Source of the DNA: JBHHUI01 sp965248775 | Lineage (GTDB): Bacteria > Chloroflexota > Anaerolineae > Anaerolineales > JBHHUI01 | NCBI GenBank assembly: GCA_965248775.1 | Contig: OZ252150.1 | Location: 1 to 64,000 of the forward strand | Reading direction: 5' to 3' | DNA: 64,000 nt | In this document: positions 27,812 to 36,643 of the stretch, one piece after another | Numbering within the stretch: the first letter of the stretch is position 1 | Layout: every line of letters starts with the position of its first letter | Made by a program: the position numbers and the translations under genes | The notes under the pieces: generated by a model | Told to the model about the DNA's origin: nothing | Databases searched by the model: none | Seen by the model: only the letters and a program-made list of their open reading frames with translations

Positions 27812-29625
27812 GAAAGCAGGTCACACAGATGATAAAAGCAGCAAAACACGTTCGACCGGTTCAGTTTCTTCCCTTACTGATTCTGTCAGCCCTCACAACC
27901 ACATGCGCAATCGCAACTTCCGGTGACGCTATCAATGCCGAAGAGGCAGCAGATAATTCAGTTCCCTCAATTTTGTTCACCTTTGTGGACGTAACAGAGG
28001 CCGCGGGGATCAACGCTACGCATCGTGGCTCCTGGGAAGAATTCGTCGATGGAGAAGAGTTTACCGATGGTTACCTGGCAGTTGGGCAAGCTTGGGGCGA
28101 TTATGATAATGACGGCTGGCTTGACCTTTACGTGACTGGCAACCTAGATGACAACGTGCTCTATCACAACAATCAGGATGGTTCGTTTCGCATGGCCGAA
28201 ATATCGCCCAGCGTCAGCCTGCCGGAGGCGACCAGCGGCGGCGCGGTTTGGGCTGACTACGACAATGATGGTTGGCGTGATCTGTATGTACTGAACCATG
28301 GGGCGAACGCGTTATTTCATAATGAGGGCGGAATCGGATTCACTGATGTGACCGAGATTGCCGGTGTCGGGGATACGGGCAAGGGAACAACGGCCGCCTG
28401 GGGCGACTACGACAATGATGGTTATCTGGACCTGTATGTCACCAACTGGTCCTGCTTTCCGGGTTGCGATCCCTTAAACTTAAATTTGCATCGGGATCGC
28501 CTGTACCGCAACAGTGGGGACGGGACTTTCAATGACAGGACAGATGCACTCGTATATGAAAAAACGCTCGGGTCGGGCTTTGCGGCCAGCTTTATGGACT
28601 TCGATAACGACGGGGATCTGGACATTTATGTTGTGAACGACCAAAAGAAGAACCCAATCGGAAATGTGCTGTGGCGCAACGATGGTGCAGGGTGTAAGGG
28701 GTGGTGTTGGACGGATGTATCAGCTGAGACGGGGACGGATCATACATTGTATGGTATGGGTCTTGCTGTTGGCGACTATGACAACGATAGTGATCTGGAT
28801 TTCTTCTTTTCCAATATGGGCAACTCCATGGCACTGTTGCAAAACCAAGGCGACAGCACTTTCGTTGATCAGGCGGAGGCAGCTGGGGTAGACATGAGGA
28901 GCGGTACGAATGTTGCTGGCTGGGGCACGTGCTTTTTGGATTACGATAACGACGGTTGGCTTGACTTATATTTGGCAACGACGAAATTCGTCCGACTTGA
29001 TCCGCTTTACGTAAATAAGGGACTGACATTTATTTATCCGAACGTGCTATTCCAAAACAACGGGAATGGCAGCTTTACGGACGTCGGCTCGACGAGTTGG
29101 GGGGAAGTAGCCCGGCCAAGCATGGGCGTGGCGTGCGCCGACTATGACAATGATGGCTGGTTAGATTTTGTCGTGGGCAATTGGAACAGAGGCTATCAGC
29201 TCTACCACAATGAAGGCCTTACCGGGGCCGGAAACCATTGGCTGACCGTGCGCCTGGCGGGCGCCGGACCCGTAAATCGGGATGCTGTCGGCGCCCGAGT
29301 GTACGTTACCACCAACGATGGTCGCACCCAAATGCAAGAAGTAAAATCTGGTTCCGGTTTAGGAGCCGGTAACGACACCGCTCTGCACTTTGACCTAGGC
29401 ACAGCCACGGCGGAGGAGGTGACCGTCGCATGGCCCAACGGCCTTACGCGCAGCCTGTCTAACGTGCCTGCGGATCAGATCTGGCGTGTCGGGTATCCGG
29501 CTGAGGTGAGCGGTCTTCCTCTGGTGCCGACAATAGCCACCATGCTTCTTGCCTTGCTCCTCATCTTCGGCGGGTCTCTGGCAGTGCAGAGATATAGGTC
29601 GAAAGATCATCAGAGGATGCAGTAA
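27808..29625 (+). CDS. CRTAC1-type FG-GAP/ASPIC protein with C-terminal anchor
   Basis: This 605-residue paralogue starts at GTG 27808, overlapping the previous stop; ATG 27829 is an alternative. A signal-like segment (FLPLLILSALTTT) precedes at least seven DYDNDGWLD-type calcium loops and an ASPIC/UnbV domain (VGARVYVTTNDGRTQ ... VAWPNGL). It ends with a membrane helix (TIATMLLALLLIFGGSLAV) and basic residues, so it is exported and held by its C-terminus. It probably acts with its neighbour at the surface; the ligand is unknown. Confidence 0.87.
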   Translation: MRKQVTQMIKAAKHVRPVQFLPLLILSALTTTCAIATSGDAINAEEAADNSVPSILFTFVDVTEAAGINATHRGSWEEFVDGEEFTDGYLAVGQAWGDYDNDGWLDLYVTGNLDDNVLYHNNQDGSFRMAEISPSVSLPEATSGGAVWADYDNDGWRDLYVLNHGANALFHNEGGIGFTDVTEIAGVGDTGKGTTAAWGDYDNDGYLDLYVTNWSCFPGCDPLNLNLHRDRLYRNSGDGTFNDRTDALVYEKTLGSGFAASFMDFDNDGDLDIYVVNDQKKNPIGNVLWRNDGAGCKGWCWTDVSAETGTDHTLYGMGLAVGDYDNDSDLDFFFSNMGNSMALLQNQGDSTFVDQAEAAGVDMRSGTNVAGWGTCFLDYDNDGWLDLYLATTKFVRLDPLYVNKGLTFIYPNVLFQNNGNGSFTDVGSTSWGEVARPSMGVACADYDNDGWLDFVVGNWNRGYQLYHNEGLTGAGNHWLTVRLAGAGPVNRDAVGARVYVTTNDGRTQMQEVKSGSGLGAGNDTALHFDLGTATAEEVTVAWPNGLTRSLSNVPADQIWRVGYPAEVSGLPLVPTIATMLLALLLIFGGSLAVQRYRSKDHQRMQ

Positions 29626-29653
29626 TTCGGCTAAGCAAGGGGAAAGGATTGAC

Positions 29654-29672
29654 GCTTTGCTTGCGGCAAAGC
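29654..29672. terminator. weak hairpin between convergent genes
   Basis: GCTTTGC (29654-29660) and GCAAAGC (29666-29672) form a 7-bp stem with a 5-base loop between the convergent FG-GAP and dppC genes. There is no T-run, so termination is only possible, not shown. Confidence 0.3.
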
Positions 29673-29723
29673 CCGAATCATCCCGATGTTGACAAACGCT
29701 GTTGTGTTGGCGCGCTTTGACTA

Positions 29724-30653
29724 CTACGTGACGCCTCTAAGCCGCGGGTCCAAGGCGTCTCGTAGACCATCGCCCAAGGTGTTCAGCGACCAGATCGTCA
29801 ACGTGACCACGATTGCTGTGGACGAAATGTACCAGGGCGCGACCGTATAGAATTGGTATCCCCGGCGAAGGAGGAGGCCCCAGGAGGAATCCGGCGGCTG
29901 GATTCCCAACCCTAAGAATCCAACTGCTGCTTCCGTCTGGATAGCAGTGGCGGCAGTAAGCGAGGCTACGACGAGGGACGATGGCAAGATATTCGGCAGA
30001 ATATGACGCAAGGCAATAGACAATTCGCTGCCACCCACTATTCGAGCCGCAAGTACGTATTCCATCTGTTTCTGCACCAGAACGGTGGCGCGCGTCATCC
30101 GAATGACCCCAGGAATTCCGATGAAGGCAATTGCCAAAATTGTATTCTGCGGGCCCGGCCCTAACACTGAGACGATGAGGATTGCCATCAGTAGCCACGG
30201 GAAGGCAATCACTGCATCAGTGATACGCATGATGATCGCATCCACTACAGCACCGCCGTAACCGCTGACCAAACCCAGGATTGTACCAACCGTCATAGCG
30301 AGCAGCACTGACATCAGAGCAAGGATCAGAGATGGCCGTCCAGCATACAAGACTCGCGAAAACAAGTCCCGTCCGATCTCGTCCGTTCCCAGTAGAAATC
30401 TGGTAGAAGGTGGCTCTCTAGGGAAATCCTGGTGCATCTCTAGCGGATCGTAGGGAGCAATTTGTGGCGCCAGTATGGAACTCGCCACGATCGCCAGCAG
30501 AATTACCAGGGCAATTAGAACCGGCTTTCGCCGAAAAATTCGGGCCAACGTTTCCAGCCATAACGGGCGAGATGGAATCAAAGGCTCGTCTTGTAGGTTG
30601 CTAAGAGCAGGATCGGCCGTCTGCAGCGTGGGTTCACCGCTAATATTGGACAT
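29724..30653 (-). CDS. dppC: peptide/nickel-type ABC transporter permease, DppC/OppC family
   Basis: This 309-residue inner-membrane protein has a cytoplasmic N-terminus, a first helix near 45-70 and five more. The EAA loop GSELSIALRHILPNILPS contacts the ATPases. It has the DppC N-terminal extension (LARIFRRKPVLIALV ... APYDPLE). It starts two bases after the dppB stop. With dppB and dppA on the same strand and dppD-dppF at 43.3-45.4 kb it makes a complete importer. Name by family resemblance; the substrate is not proven. Confidence 0.9.
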   Translation of the reverse strand: MSNISGEPTLQTADPALSNLQDEPLIPSRPLWLETLARIFRRKPVLIALVILLAIVASSILAPQIAPYDPLEMHQDFPREPPSTRFLLGTDEIGRDLFSRVLYAGRPSLILALMSVLLAMTVGTILGLVSGYGGAVVDAIIMRITDAVIAFPWLLMAILIVSVLGPGPQNTILAIAFIGIPGVIRMTRATVLVQKQMEYVLAARIVGGSELSIALRHILPNILPSSLVVASLTAATAIQTEAAVGFLGLGIQPPDSSWGLLLRRGYQFYTVAPWYISSTAIVVTLTIWSLNTLGDGLRDALDPRLRGVT

Positions 30654-30655
30654 GA

Positions 30656-31609
30656 CTAGGCAAACTTTATGCGAGGGTCAATATAGGCATACAAGATGTC
30701 AACTACCAGGTTCAGGATGACTACGAAAACAGCGACAAGTAACACTGTGGATTGGAGGACTAAATAGTCTCGGTTGAAGACTGCATCCAATACTAAACCT
30801 CCGATCCCAGGCCACTGGAAAACGAATTCGATGATCACGACTCCGCCTATCATAAAATTACCGAACTGAAATGCAACGATCGTCAATGTGGGTATCAGAG
30901 CATTCCTGACAGCATGACCGAGGAGAACCGTTCTCTCGCGCAGTCCCTTACTTCGCGCCGTCACAATGTAGTCCAGACCTAACTCCTCTAGCAGGCTCGA
31001 GCGCAGGTAGCGCATGATGGGGGCAGCCGTGAGGATGCCCAGCGTGCCGCCCGGCAGGATAAGCCGCTTGAGACTTTCAGCCGGGTCCTCCAGCAGCGGT
31101 ACGTAGCCCCCCGGTGGGAGCCAGTCCCGGTTGACGGCAACAAAGTAGATCAGAATAATTGACACCCAGAAACCAGGTACTGACATCAACAGAGTTACAA
31201 CAATCGAGATTGCATAGTCAATCACGGAGTTGTGGAACACCGCCGCCAGGATCCCGCCTGGTATAGCCACCAACAGCGAGACGATGAGCGCGGCCACCGC
31301 GAGTTCGATCGTAGCCGGCAACTTTCTCGCTATGAGGCTGGATACAGTCGCCTCGGAGCGAAAGGAAATGCCCAGGTCTCCCTGCAACAGGCCGAAAACC
31401 CAGCTGCCAAATTGCTCAGGGAGCGATTTATCCAACCCAAACTGGCGGCGAACCGCCTCTATCCTCTCCGGGGTTGCGGTCTCAAAGCTCCCCAATAACG
31501 CGATAACTGGGTCACCAGGAATCAGATGAACAACCAAGAAAACAATAACAACAACCAGGGCTATTACAACAATTGATTGCACGATCCGCTGCGTGATGTA
31601 GGCCCTCAT
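30656..31609 (-). CDS. dppB: peptide/nickel-type ABC transporter permease, DppB/OppB family
   Basis: The protein has 317 residues, typical of DppB. The N-terminal helix (IVQSIVVIALVVVIVFLVVH) is followed by the hallmark LIPGDPV, a periplasmic loop with RRQFGLDKSLPEQ, and five further helices. The EAA-type loop GLRERTVLLGHAVRNALIP is clear. It is separated from dppA by 654 bases holding a palindromic repeat and strong hairpins, so expression relative to dppA may be reduced. Confidence 0.9.
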   Translation of the reverse strand: MRAYITQRIVQSIVVIALVVVIVFLVVHLIPGDPVIALLGSFETATPERIEAVRRQFGLDKSLPEQFGSWVFGLLQGDLGISFRSEATVSSLIARKLPATIELAVAALIVSLLVAIPGGILAAVFHNSVIDYAISIVVTLLMSVPGFWVSIILIYFVAVNRDWLPPGGYVPLLEDPAESLKRLILPGGTLGILTAAPIMRYLRSSLLEELGLDYIVTARSKGLRERTVLLGHAVRNALIPTLTIVAFQFGNFMIGGVVIIEFVFQWPGIGGLVLDAVFNRDYLVLQSTVLLVAVFVVILNLVVDILYAYIDPRIKFA

Positions 31610-31808
31610 TCCACCCTTCCAAGCCCCTGTCTATTAGAGAATTTAGATTGGAGTCCCATATTGTTCCGCGGGTAATTGAGCCACTACATCGAGACGTGAA
31701 GCGATGACTTACTGGCGGCGGCTCTGCAACGATTGACGGAAACTATACTACAGGTGTGACGCATCGTGTGTGAGCAAAGGTTGTCAAGTAAATACACTCA
31801 GTCGCCAT

Positions 31809-31967
31809 TACGTCATTCCGAACGGCTACTTGCGTTATTGCGGGAATATTTTGCGGGCAGTGAGGAATCCCCGATACGATCCAATTCAAATGAGTTTCGT
31901 ATTGGAGATTCCTCACTGCGAACGTGGTATTACCACGTTTCGTTATCGGGCTGTTCGGAATGACGTA
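31809..31967. repeat. 159-bp palindromic MITE-like element
   Basis: TACGTCATTCCGAAC at 31809-31823 is repeated inverted at 31953-31967. Inside, CAGTGAGGAATC and GATTCCTCACTG pair again, so most of the element can fold on itself. It carries no ORF. Size and symmetry fit a miniature inverted-repeat element or a REP/BIME-like unit. Confidence 0.7.
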
Positions 31968-32139
31968 TCAATTGATCAGTTCTGTTTCGCGAACAATGTT
32001 TGTTCAGACACAGCGCATCCTGAACGAGGCCGGATAGGCCCACAAGAGGTCAAACTAGACGCCTTCGTGATCTTCGACGCTACCAACACGCATAAGACTT
32101 CAACGGCCGACAAACTGCGACATTTGCAGAAGATCGGCA

Positions 32140-32169
32140 CGGCCAGAGCGTGCCAGTACGCTCTGGCCG
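32140..32169 (-). terminator. 12-bp perfect hairpin downstream of dppA
   Basis: CGGCCAGAGCGT (32140-32151) and its complement (32158-32169) enclose a 6-base loop. It lies about 95 bases past the dppA stop. A T-run is lacking, so it may stabilise the dppA message 3' end, as in many binding-protein operons, instead of ending transcription. Confidence 0.5.
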
Positions 32170-32263
32170 TGGGGGACTTTCCCCCTTCTTTCAATCTAGG
32201 CGCTGTCGGGCGGCCTGTGCGCAGCTTTTGCCCTACCACAGCAAGCCGGGCGCCACTACAAAG

Positions 32264-33892
32264 CTACCTGTCGAGCCAGACTTCTTGGTACTTCAGGTGG
32301 CCGGACGGGTCTTGGTACAGGCCCATGACATCGCTCCGTCGGGCGTGGGAGAAACTATTGTGGACGGGGATGATCACCGGCACTTCCTCATTAATCATCC
32401 TCTGGATCTCCCAAAGTGCCTCCAATTGCTCCTCCTCAGTTTCAGCGGATTCAGATGCGGCCAACAGCTCTTTTACCGTTGCCGTGCCGTCCCAATTGGC
32501 CGGGTCGTTTAGGACATGCTGCAGCATGCTCCCGGGTGCATAGGCGGGCAGCGCCCCACCTACTGAAAACAGGTCCGGCCATTCCTTGCCGGAAGGTGTG
32601 AAGAGGTCCACCCAGGGAGCGACCTCATAGTTATTAAGCTTCAGGTGAATGTCAATCTTGGCCAGATTTGCGGCCTGGATCTCCATAAACGTCGTCATCT
32701 CTGGGCAGCACTCATCGAGAGTTGGAACTTCAATCTCGGTTCCTGGCGCCACGCCAGCCTCTTCGAAAAGCTCTTTGGCCTTGTCCAGATCGAAAGTGTA
32801 TGGAACGAGATTTGGATTGACCGCCCAATGTCCGCTGGGGAACATGTTGTTCGTCCAATTTGGCTCGCCGCGCCCAATGTATGCGAGCGCTTTAACAGCA
32901 TCGCTGTCAACGGCGTAGCGCATCGCCTGTCTCACCCTTTTGTCAGCGAACAACCCTTGTCCCACGTCATATTGGGCGAAGATTTGAAAGGTCGGTACAA
33001 CCTGCGAAACGAGCTCAAAGTCAGGATCAGCAGACAACTCCTCGTCAAAGGTAGTTGGCAACGACCATACAACGTCGGCATCCCCAGCTCTAAAAGCGGC
33101 AATTGCAGCCTGAGTATCTTTGTAACTCGTCACCCTGACGCCATCCAGGTGAATGCCCTCGCGGAAGTAGTCTGGAAATCGTTCTCCCTCATAAAACTCG
33201 TCGGCGACGAACTCTTTCATCATAAATGGCCCGGTGCCGATCGGATTGGTTGCTATGTCGTCCACGTTCTCCATCGCCACCATGCGAACGTCTGCCAGCG
33301 CCTCCAGTAAGCCGGTATTAGGCGCCGACAGATTCAGCAACACCGTGTAATCGTCCTCGACCACCACCTCGGCGATAGAAGTGAGAAATGGTTCCCAATA
33401 GGAACCTGTGTCGGGGTTAAGGACGCGTTCAAGCGAGAATTTCACATCCTCCGCGGTGAATTCTCGGCCGTTGTGAAACAGCACGCCTTGCCTTAAGACG
33501 AATCTAATCTGGGTAGGACTTACCGTCTCAATCGATTCGGCTAAATCCGGAACAAGTTCCGAATTGTTATCCCAGTACACTAACCCATTCCAGAACATTG
33601 GGTATTGGTTGTGCTGGACACCAACTGTGAACTTGTGGGGATCCAAGGTCCCTAAGCCTTGATTGATCGTAATTCTGAGCACCCCGCCTTGTGTCGGGCC
33701 CGTGACCTCCGGTACGGCTGTTGGCTCTGGTGCGGCCGGCACATCCGTGGGGGCGGCCGGCGCCTCCGTGGGTGTGGCCTGCCCGCCGCAAGCCGCGAGT
33801 ATGACCCCGACAGAAACGATCGCCATCATCCGCAAAAATTCGCGCCGGCTTAGTTGCCGACCTATATATTCTTTCAACTGACGTGCGTTCAT
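32264..33892 (-). CDS. dppA: Dpp/Opp-type substrate-binding lipoprotein (SBP family 5)
   Basis: The 542 residues begin with a Tat motif SRREFLRM (twin Arg16-Arg17) and lipobox LAAC with Cys35, so it should be exported folded and lipid-anchored. An Ala/Thr/Pro linker leads to an SBP_bac_5 fold (GTLDPHKFTVG, FVLRQGVLFHNGREFTAEDV, NPIGTGPFMM). The family binds oligopeptides and also opines, nickel or glutathione. It lies upstream of dppB-dppC in the same direction and next to amide-cleaving enzymes. I infer a peptide- or amide-like ligand. Confidence 0.9.
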   Translation of the reverse strand: MNARQLKEYIGRQLSRREFLRMMAIVSVGVILAACGGQATPTEAPAAPTDVPAAPEPTAVPEVTGPTQGGVLRITINQGLGTLDPHKFTVGVQHNQYPMFWNGLVYWDNNSELVPDLAESIETVSPTQIRFVLRQGVLFHNGREFTAEDVKFSLERVLNPDTGSYWEPFLTSIAEVVVEDDYTVLLNLSAPNTGLLEALADVRMVAMENVDDIATNPIGTGPFMMKEFVADEFYEGERFPDYFREGIHLDGVRVTSYKDTQAAIAAFRAGDADVVWSLPTTFDEELSADPDFELVSQVVPTFQIFAQYDVGQGLFADKRVRQAMRYAVDSDAVKALAYIGRGEPNWTNNMFPSGHWAVNPNLVPYTFDLDKAKELFEEAGVAPGTEIEVPTLDECCPEMTTFMEIQAANLAKIDIHLKLNNYEVAPWVDLFTPSGKEWPDLFSVGGALPAYAPGSMLQHVLNDPANWDGTATVKELLAASESAETEEEQLEALWEIQRMINEEVPVIIPVHNSFSHARRSDVMGLYQDPSGHLKYQEVWLDR

Positions 33893-34071
33893 CTCAATTC
33901 TCCTATTCCTTCGATCTTATGGCTGACATAACGAAAACTAAACCCTCTTTGGTACGTCCGGCCGATTAATAAAAATCGCTCCATGGTCACTCCTTTTCCT
34001 TAGATCTCCCGTCTGACAAAACGGAACCTTAACCCTCATGGTACATTCGGGCGATTCTTTTAGAATCGCCC

Positions 34072-35202
34072 TCATAATGTGTATTCGACGAACTCGTTCT
34101 CGCAGGGATTGCCGCGGGTCACTAGCAACTTAGACTGGCCCGGTTGGGCTATCATCGATGCCAGCGTCAGCGCCTCGCCTTCGCCGCCACCTGGATGGCA
34201 GCAGACTGAATTCGGGCTATTCGCGTGATCTGCATGGGCGGCCTTCAAATCCTCCAGCGTGATCGAGTCGGCTTCAGCCTCCACGATTAGCTCCGTCAGA
34301 CGCTCGTGCCTCGACCGCGAATTTTGCAGCAGCTCTTGCCCCGCCAGTTCGGGGGAGTGGAGCGCGTCCTCGTGCACCATTTCATCTGCCACGATGTGGT
34401 TGGTGTGGACTACCTTGCCATCTGTACCGCGGATAACGGAAGTGTTACTGGATGTACCCTCAACGGCTGCCACATTGCCTTCCTCGTCGCCGAGCATGTA
34501 GTTCACTCCACACATTAGCTGCGTGTCACGTATGACATCAATTGCATCGGCGACGGATTTCTGCTGGAGAATTTTCCGGCATACAACCGGATAAGGCAGG
34601 CCTGAAGTGTTCTTGTAAGGCCAGATCCCGTTCGCTCCCAGCCCCAGATGCGGATTCACACCCGGCCGTCCCACGACGCCGGAGTAGTTCCAACACAGGA
34701 AGGGTAGGCCATCGTTGGGTTTGCCCTTAAGGATCACCGACGAAGTAGAAAACCAGTCCATGGTATCTGCATTCCAACCGACGTAGGTGCCGCCATCTGC
34801 CGTCGCCGCGCTCCCGACGGCATAGGTGGAGCAATTGTTGTGGGCCAGTGCAGCCTCTCCGACCATTGGGAACAAGGTGATCCAGATATCACACTCACAA
34901 TTGAGGAAAAATATCTCTTCAAAAGTGAAGCCGGAGCCTTCGGCGATGCCGCGCATTTCCTCCACCATATCGGGGGCATGTTCCTCGGTGTAGGGCAGTG
35001 ACTGTAAAGCCATATCCACCATCTGTTCAAAGGTCATCTTGGTGTCAAGCTGGGGCAAAAGTTCCCACGGATCCTCGACGATCGTTTTGTGGGCCATCTT
35101 CATGCCGTGTGCGATCATGTCCTTGGCCTGGGAGCCATGCTGATATCCCATTTCAAAGGGCGTGCCTTCCATCTCGATTAACGGAAACGTGTTAGCCTGC
35201 AT
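34072..35202 (-). CDS. C45-family Ntn acyltransferase/hydrolase, copy 1
   Basis: This 376-residue protein belongs to the acyl-CoA:6-aminopenicillanate acyltransferase-like (C45) family. The self-cleavage site is NN-Cys124-STYAVG; cleavage before Cys124 would free it as the N-terminal nucleophile. N-terminal FPLIEMEGTPFEMGYQHG and VEEMRGIAEGSG, and later VGWNADT and VVHTNHIVAD, are family motifs. There is no signal peptide. It should cleave or transfer an acyl group on an amide. ATG 35202 follows a perfect AAGGAGG that overlaps the stop of an 11-codon leader ORF. Confidence 0.88.
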   Translation of the reverse strand: MQANTFPLIEMEGTPFEMGYQHGSQAKDMIAHGMKMAHKTIVEDPWELLPQLDTKMTFEQMVDMALQSLPYTEEHAPDMVEEMRGIAEGSGFTFEEIFFLNCECDIWITLFPMVGEAALAHNNCSTYAVGSAATADGGTYVGWNADTMDWFSTSSVILKGKPNDGLPFLCWNYSGVVGRPGVNPHLGLGANGIWPYKNTSGLPYPVVCRKILQQKSVADAIDVIRDTQLMCGVNYMLGDEEGNVAAVEGTSSNTSVIRGTDGKVVHTNHIVADEMVHEDALHSPELAGQELLQNSRSRHERLTELIVEAEADSITLEDLKAAHADHANSPNSVCCHPGGGEGEALTLASMIAQPGQSKLLVTRGNPCENEFVEYTL

Positions 35203-35212
35203 ATATGCCTCC

Positions 35213-35248
35213 TTATATCTTAATTAACGGGAACAGGCCAGGGTGCAT
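35213..35248 (-). promoter_or_regulatory. 11-codon leader ORF mimicking the gene start
   Basis: AAGGAGG precedes ATG 35248, which reads MHPGLFPLIKI and stops at TAA 35213. That stop overlaps the AAGGAGG of copy 1. It echoes the real start (MQANTFPLIEMEG), so it may be the relic of an earlier duplication or a coupling leader. A similar remnant before copy 2 (about 36418-36460) has ATA for ATG. Confidence 0.5.
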
Positions 35249-35277
35249 AAAAGCCTCCTTCACATACAGAATCGCTC

Positions 35278-36408
35278 TCAGAGTGTGTATTCGACGAACT
35301 CGTTCTCACAGGGATTGCCGCGGGTAACTAGCAATTTAGACCGGCCCGGTTGGGCTATCATCGATGCCAATGTAATTGCATCGCCTTCACCCCCACCTAC
35401 GTGGCTGCAGACTGAATCCGGGCTATTCGCGTGATCTGCATGGGCGGCCTTCAAATCCTCCAGCGTGATCGAGCCTGCTTCGGCGTCCACGAGTAGCTCC
35501 GTCAGACGATCGCGCCTCGACCGCGAATTCACCAACAGCTCTTGCCCCGCCAGTTCCGGGGAGTGGAGCGCGTCCTGGTGCACGAGTTCGTCCGCCACGA
35601 TGTGGTTGGAGTGGACGACCTTGCCATTTGTACCGCGGACAACGGCAGTCTGAGTTGATGTTCCCTCAACGGCTGCCACATTGCCTTCCTCGTCGCCAAG
35701 CGTGTAGTTCATCCCACACATTAGCTGCGTATTTTGAATAACAGCAATTGCATCGGCGACGGATTTCTGCTGGAGAATTTTCCGACACATGACCGCATAG
35801 GGCAGGCCGGGAGTGTTCTTGTAAGGCCAGATCCCGTTCGCGCCCAGGCCAAGATGTGGATTCACACCCGGCCGTCCGACGACGCCGGCGTAGTTCCAAC
35901 ACAGGAACGGTAAGCCATCATTGGGTTTGCCCTTAAGGATCACCGACGAGGTGTCAAACCACTCCATGGTATCTGCATTCCAGCCTACGTAGGTGCCGCC
36001 ATCTGCACTCGCCGCGCTCCCGACGGCATAAGTGGAGCAACTATTGTGCGCTAGCGCAGCCTCTCCAGCTAATGGGAACAAGGTGATCCAGATGTCGCCA
36101 TCACAATTCATGGCAAATATCTCCTCGAGCGTGAAGCCCGAGCCTTCGGCGATGCCGCGCATTTCCTCCACTATATCGGGGGCATGCTCCTCAGTGTAGG
36201 GCAGTGACTGCACGGCACGATCCACTATTTCTTCAAAGGACATCTTGGTGTCAACCCCGGGCAAGAGCTCCCACGGATCGTCAACGATCGTGCGGTGGAA
36301 CATCTCGATGCCGTGTGCAATCATTTCCTTGGCCTGGGTGCCATGCTGATATCCCATTTCAAATGGCGTTCCTTCCATCTCAATTAACGGGAACGTTTTA
36401 GCTTGCAT
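35278..36408 (-). CDS. C45-family Ntn acyltransferase/hydrolase, copy 2
   Basis: It has the same 376-residue length as the gene beside it, starts and ends alike (MQAKTFPLIEMEG and NPCENEFVEYTL) and is highly similar throughout. The nucleophile is again Cys124 (HNSCSTYAVG). Differences are scattered, so the copies are diverging under constraint. ATG 36408 follows TAAGGAGG. The pair arose by tandem duplication. They could differ in acyl preference or form a mixed oligomer; the sequence does not decide this. Confidence 0.88.
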   Translation of the reverse strand: MQAKTFPLIEMEGTPFEMGYQHGTQAKEMIAHGIEMFHRTIVDDPWELLPGVDTKMSFEEIVDRAVQSLPYTEEHAPDIVEEMRGIAEGSGFTLEEIFAMNCDGDIWITLFPLAGEAALAHNSCSTYAVGSAASADGGTYVGWNADTMEWFDTSSVILKGKPNDGLPFLCWNYAGVVGRPGVNPHLGLGANGIWPYKNTPGLPYAVMCRKILQQKSVADAIAVIQNTQLMCGMNYTLGDEEGNVAAVEGTSTQTAVVRGTNGKVVHSNHIVADELVHQDALHSPELAGQELLVNSRSRRDRLTELLVDAEAGSITLEDLKAAHADHANSPDSVCSHVGGGEGDAITLASMIAQPGRSKLLVTRGNPCENEFVEYTL

Positions 36409-36643
36409 AAGAGCCTCCTTACATTCTCAATTAACGGGAACAGGTTAGGGTGTATAAAGCCTCCTTCATAACAATCTCGAGCACAGAGTGGACAGGCCTA
36501 TCTGGCCAGGCGATCTCGACCTGCTCCCCAAGCCGCACATACAAAATTCGCGAGCGTGCTACTTGCTCGAATTGCACGGCCATCGGATCACACCTGACTG
36601 ATTCCCTGTTATGCATTTCTCGATACGGTTACCGAACTCTACA
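36409..36643. other. short spacer with a leader relic
   Basis: It holds the AAGGAGG plus FPLIE relic next to copy 2. A 61-codon frame (36431-36616) has no site or motif to support it. Confidence 0.45.

Larger units (their letters stand above)
31610..32263. other. dppA-dppB spacer with palindromic element and hairpins
   Basis: No gene is supported. It contains the 159-bp palindromic element at 31809-31967 and a 12-bp perfect hairpin at 32140-32169. A GGGGG-acttt-CCCCC hairpin follows at about 32171-32185. Confidence 0.6.

Noticed and set aside
31770..32543. 257-codon plus-strand ORF over the dppA end
   Set aside because: It crosses the palindromic element and runs antisense to the well-supported binding-protein gene.
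36431..36616. 61-codon ORF between C45 copy 2 and amidohydrolase copy 1
   Set aside because: Overlaps the leader relic, has no ribosome site and no counterpart beside copy 1.
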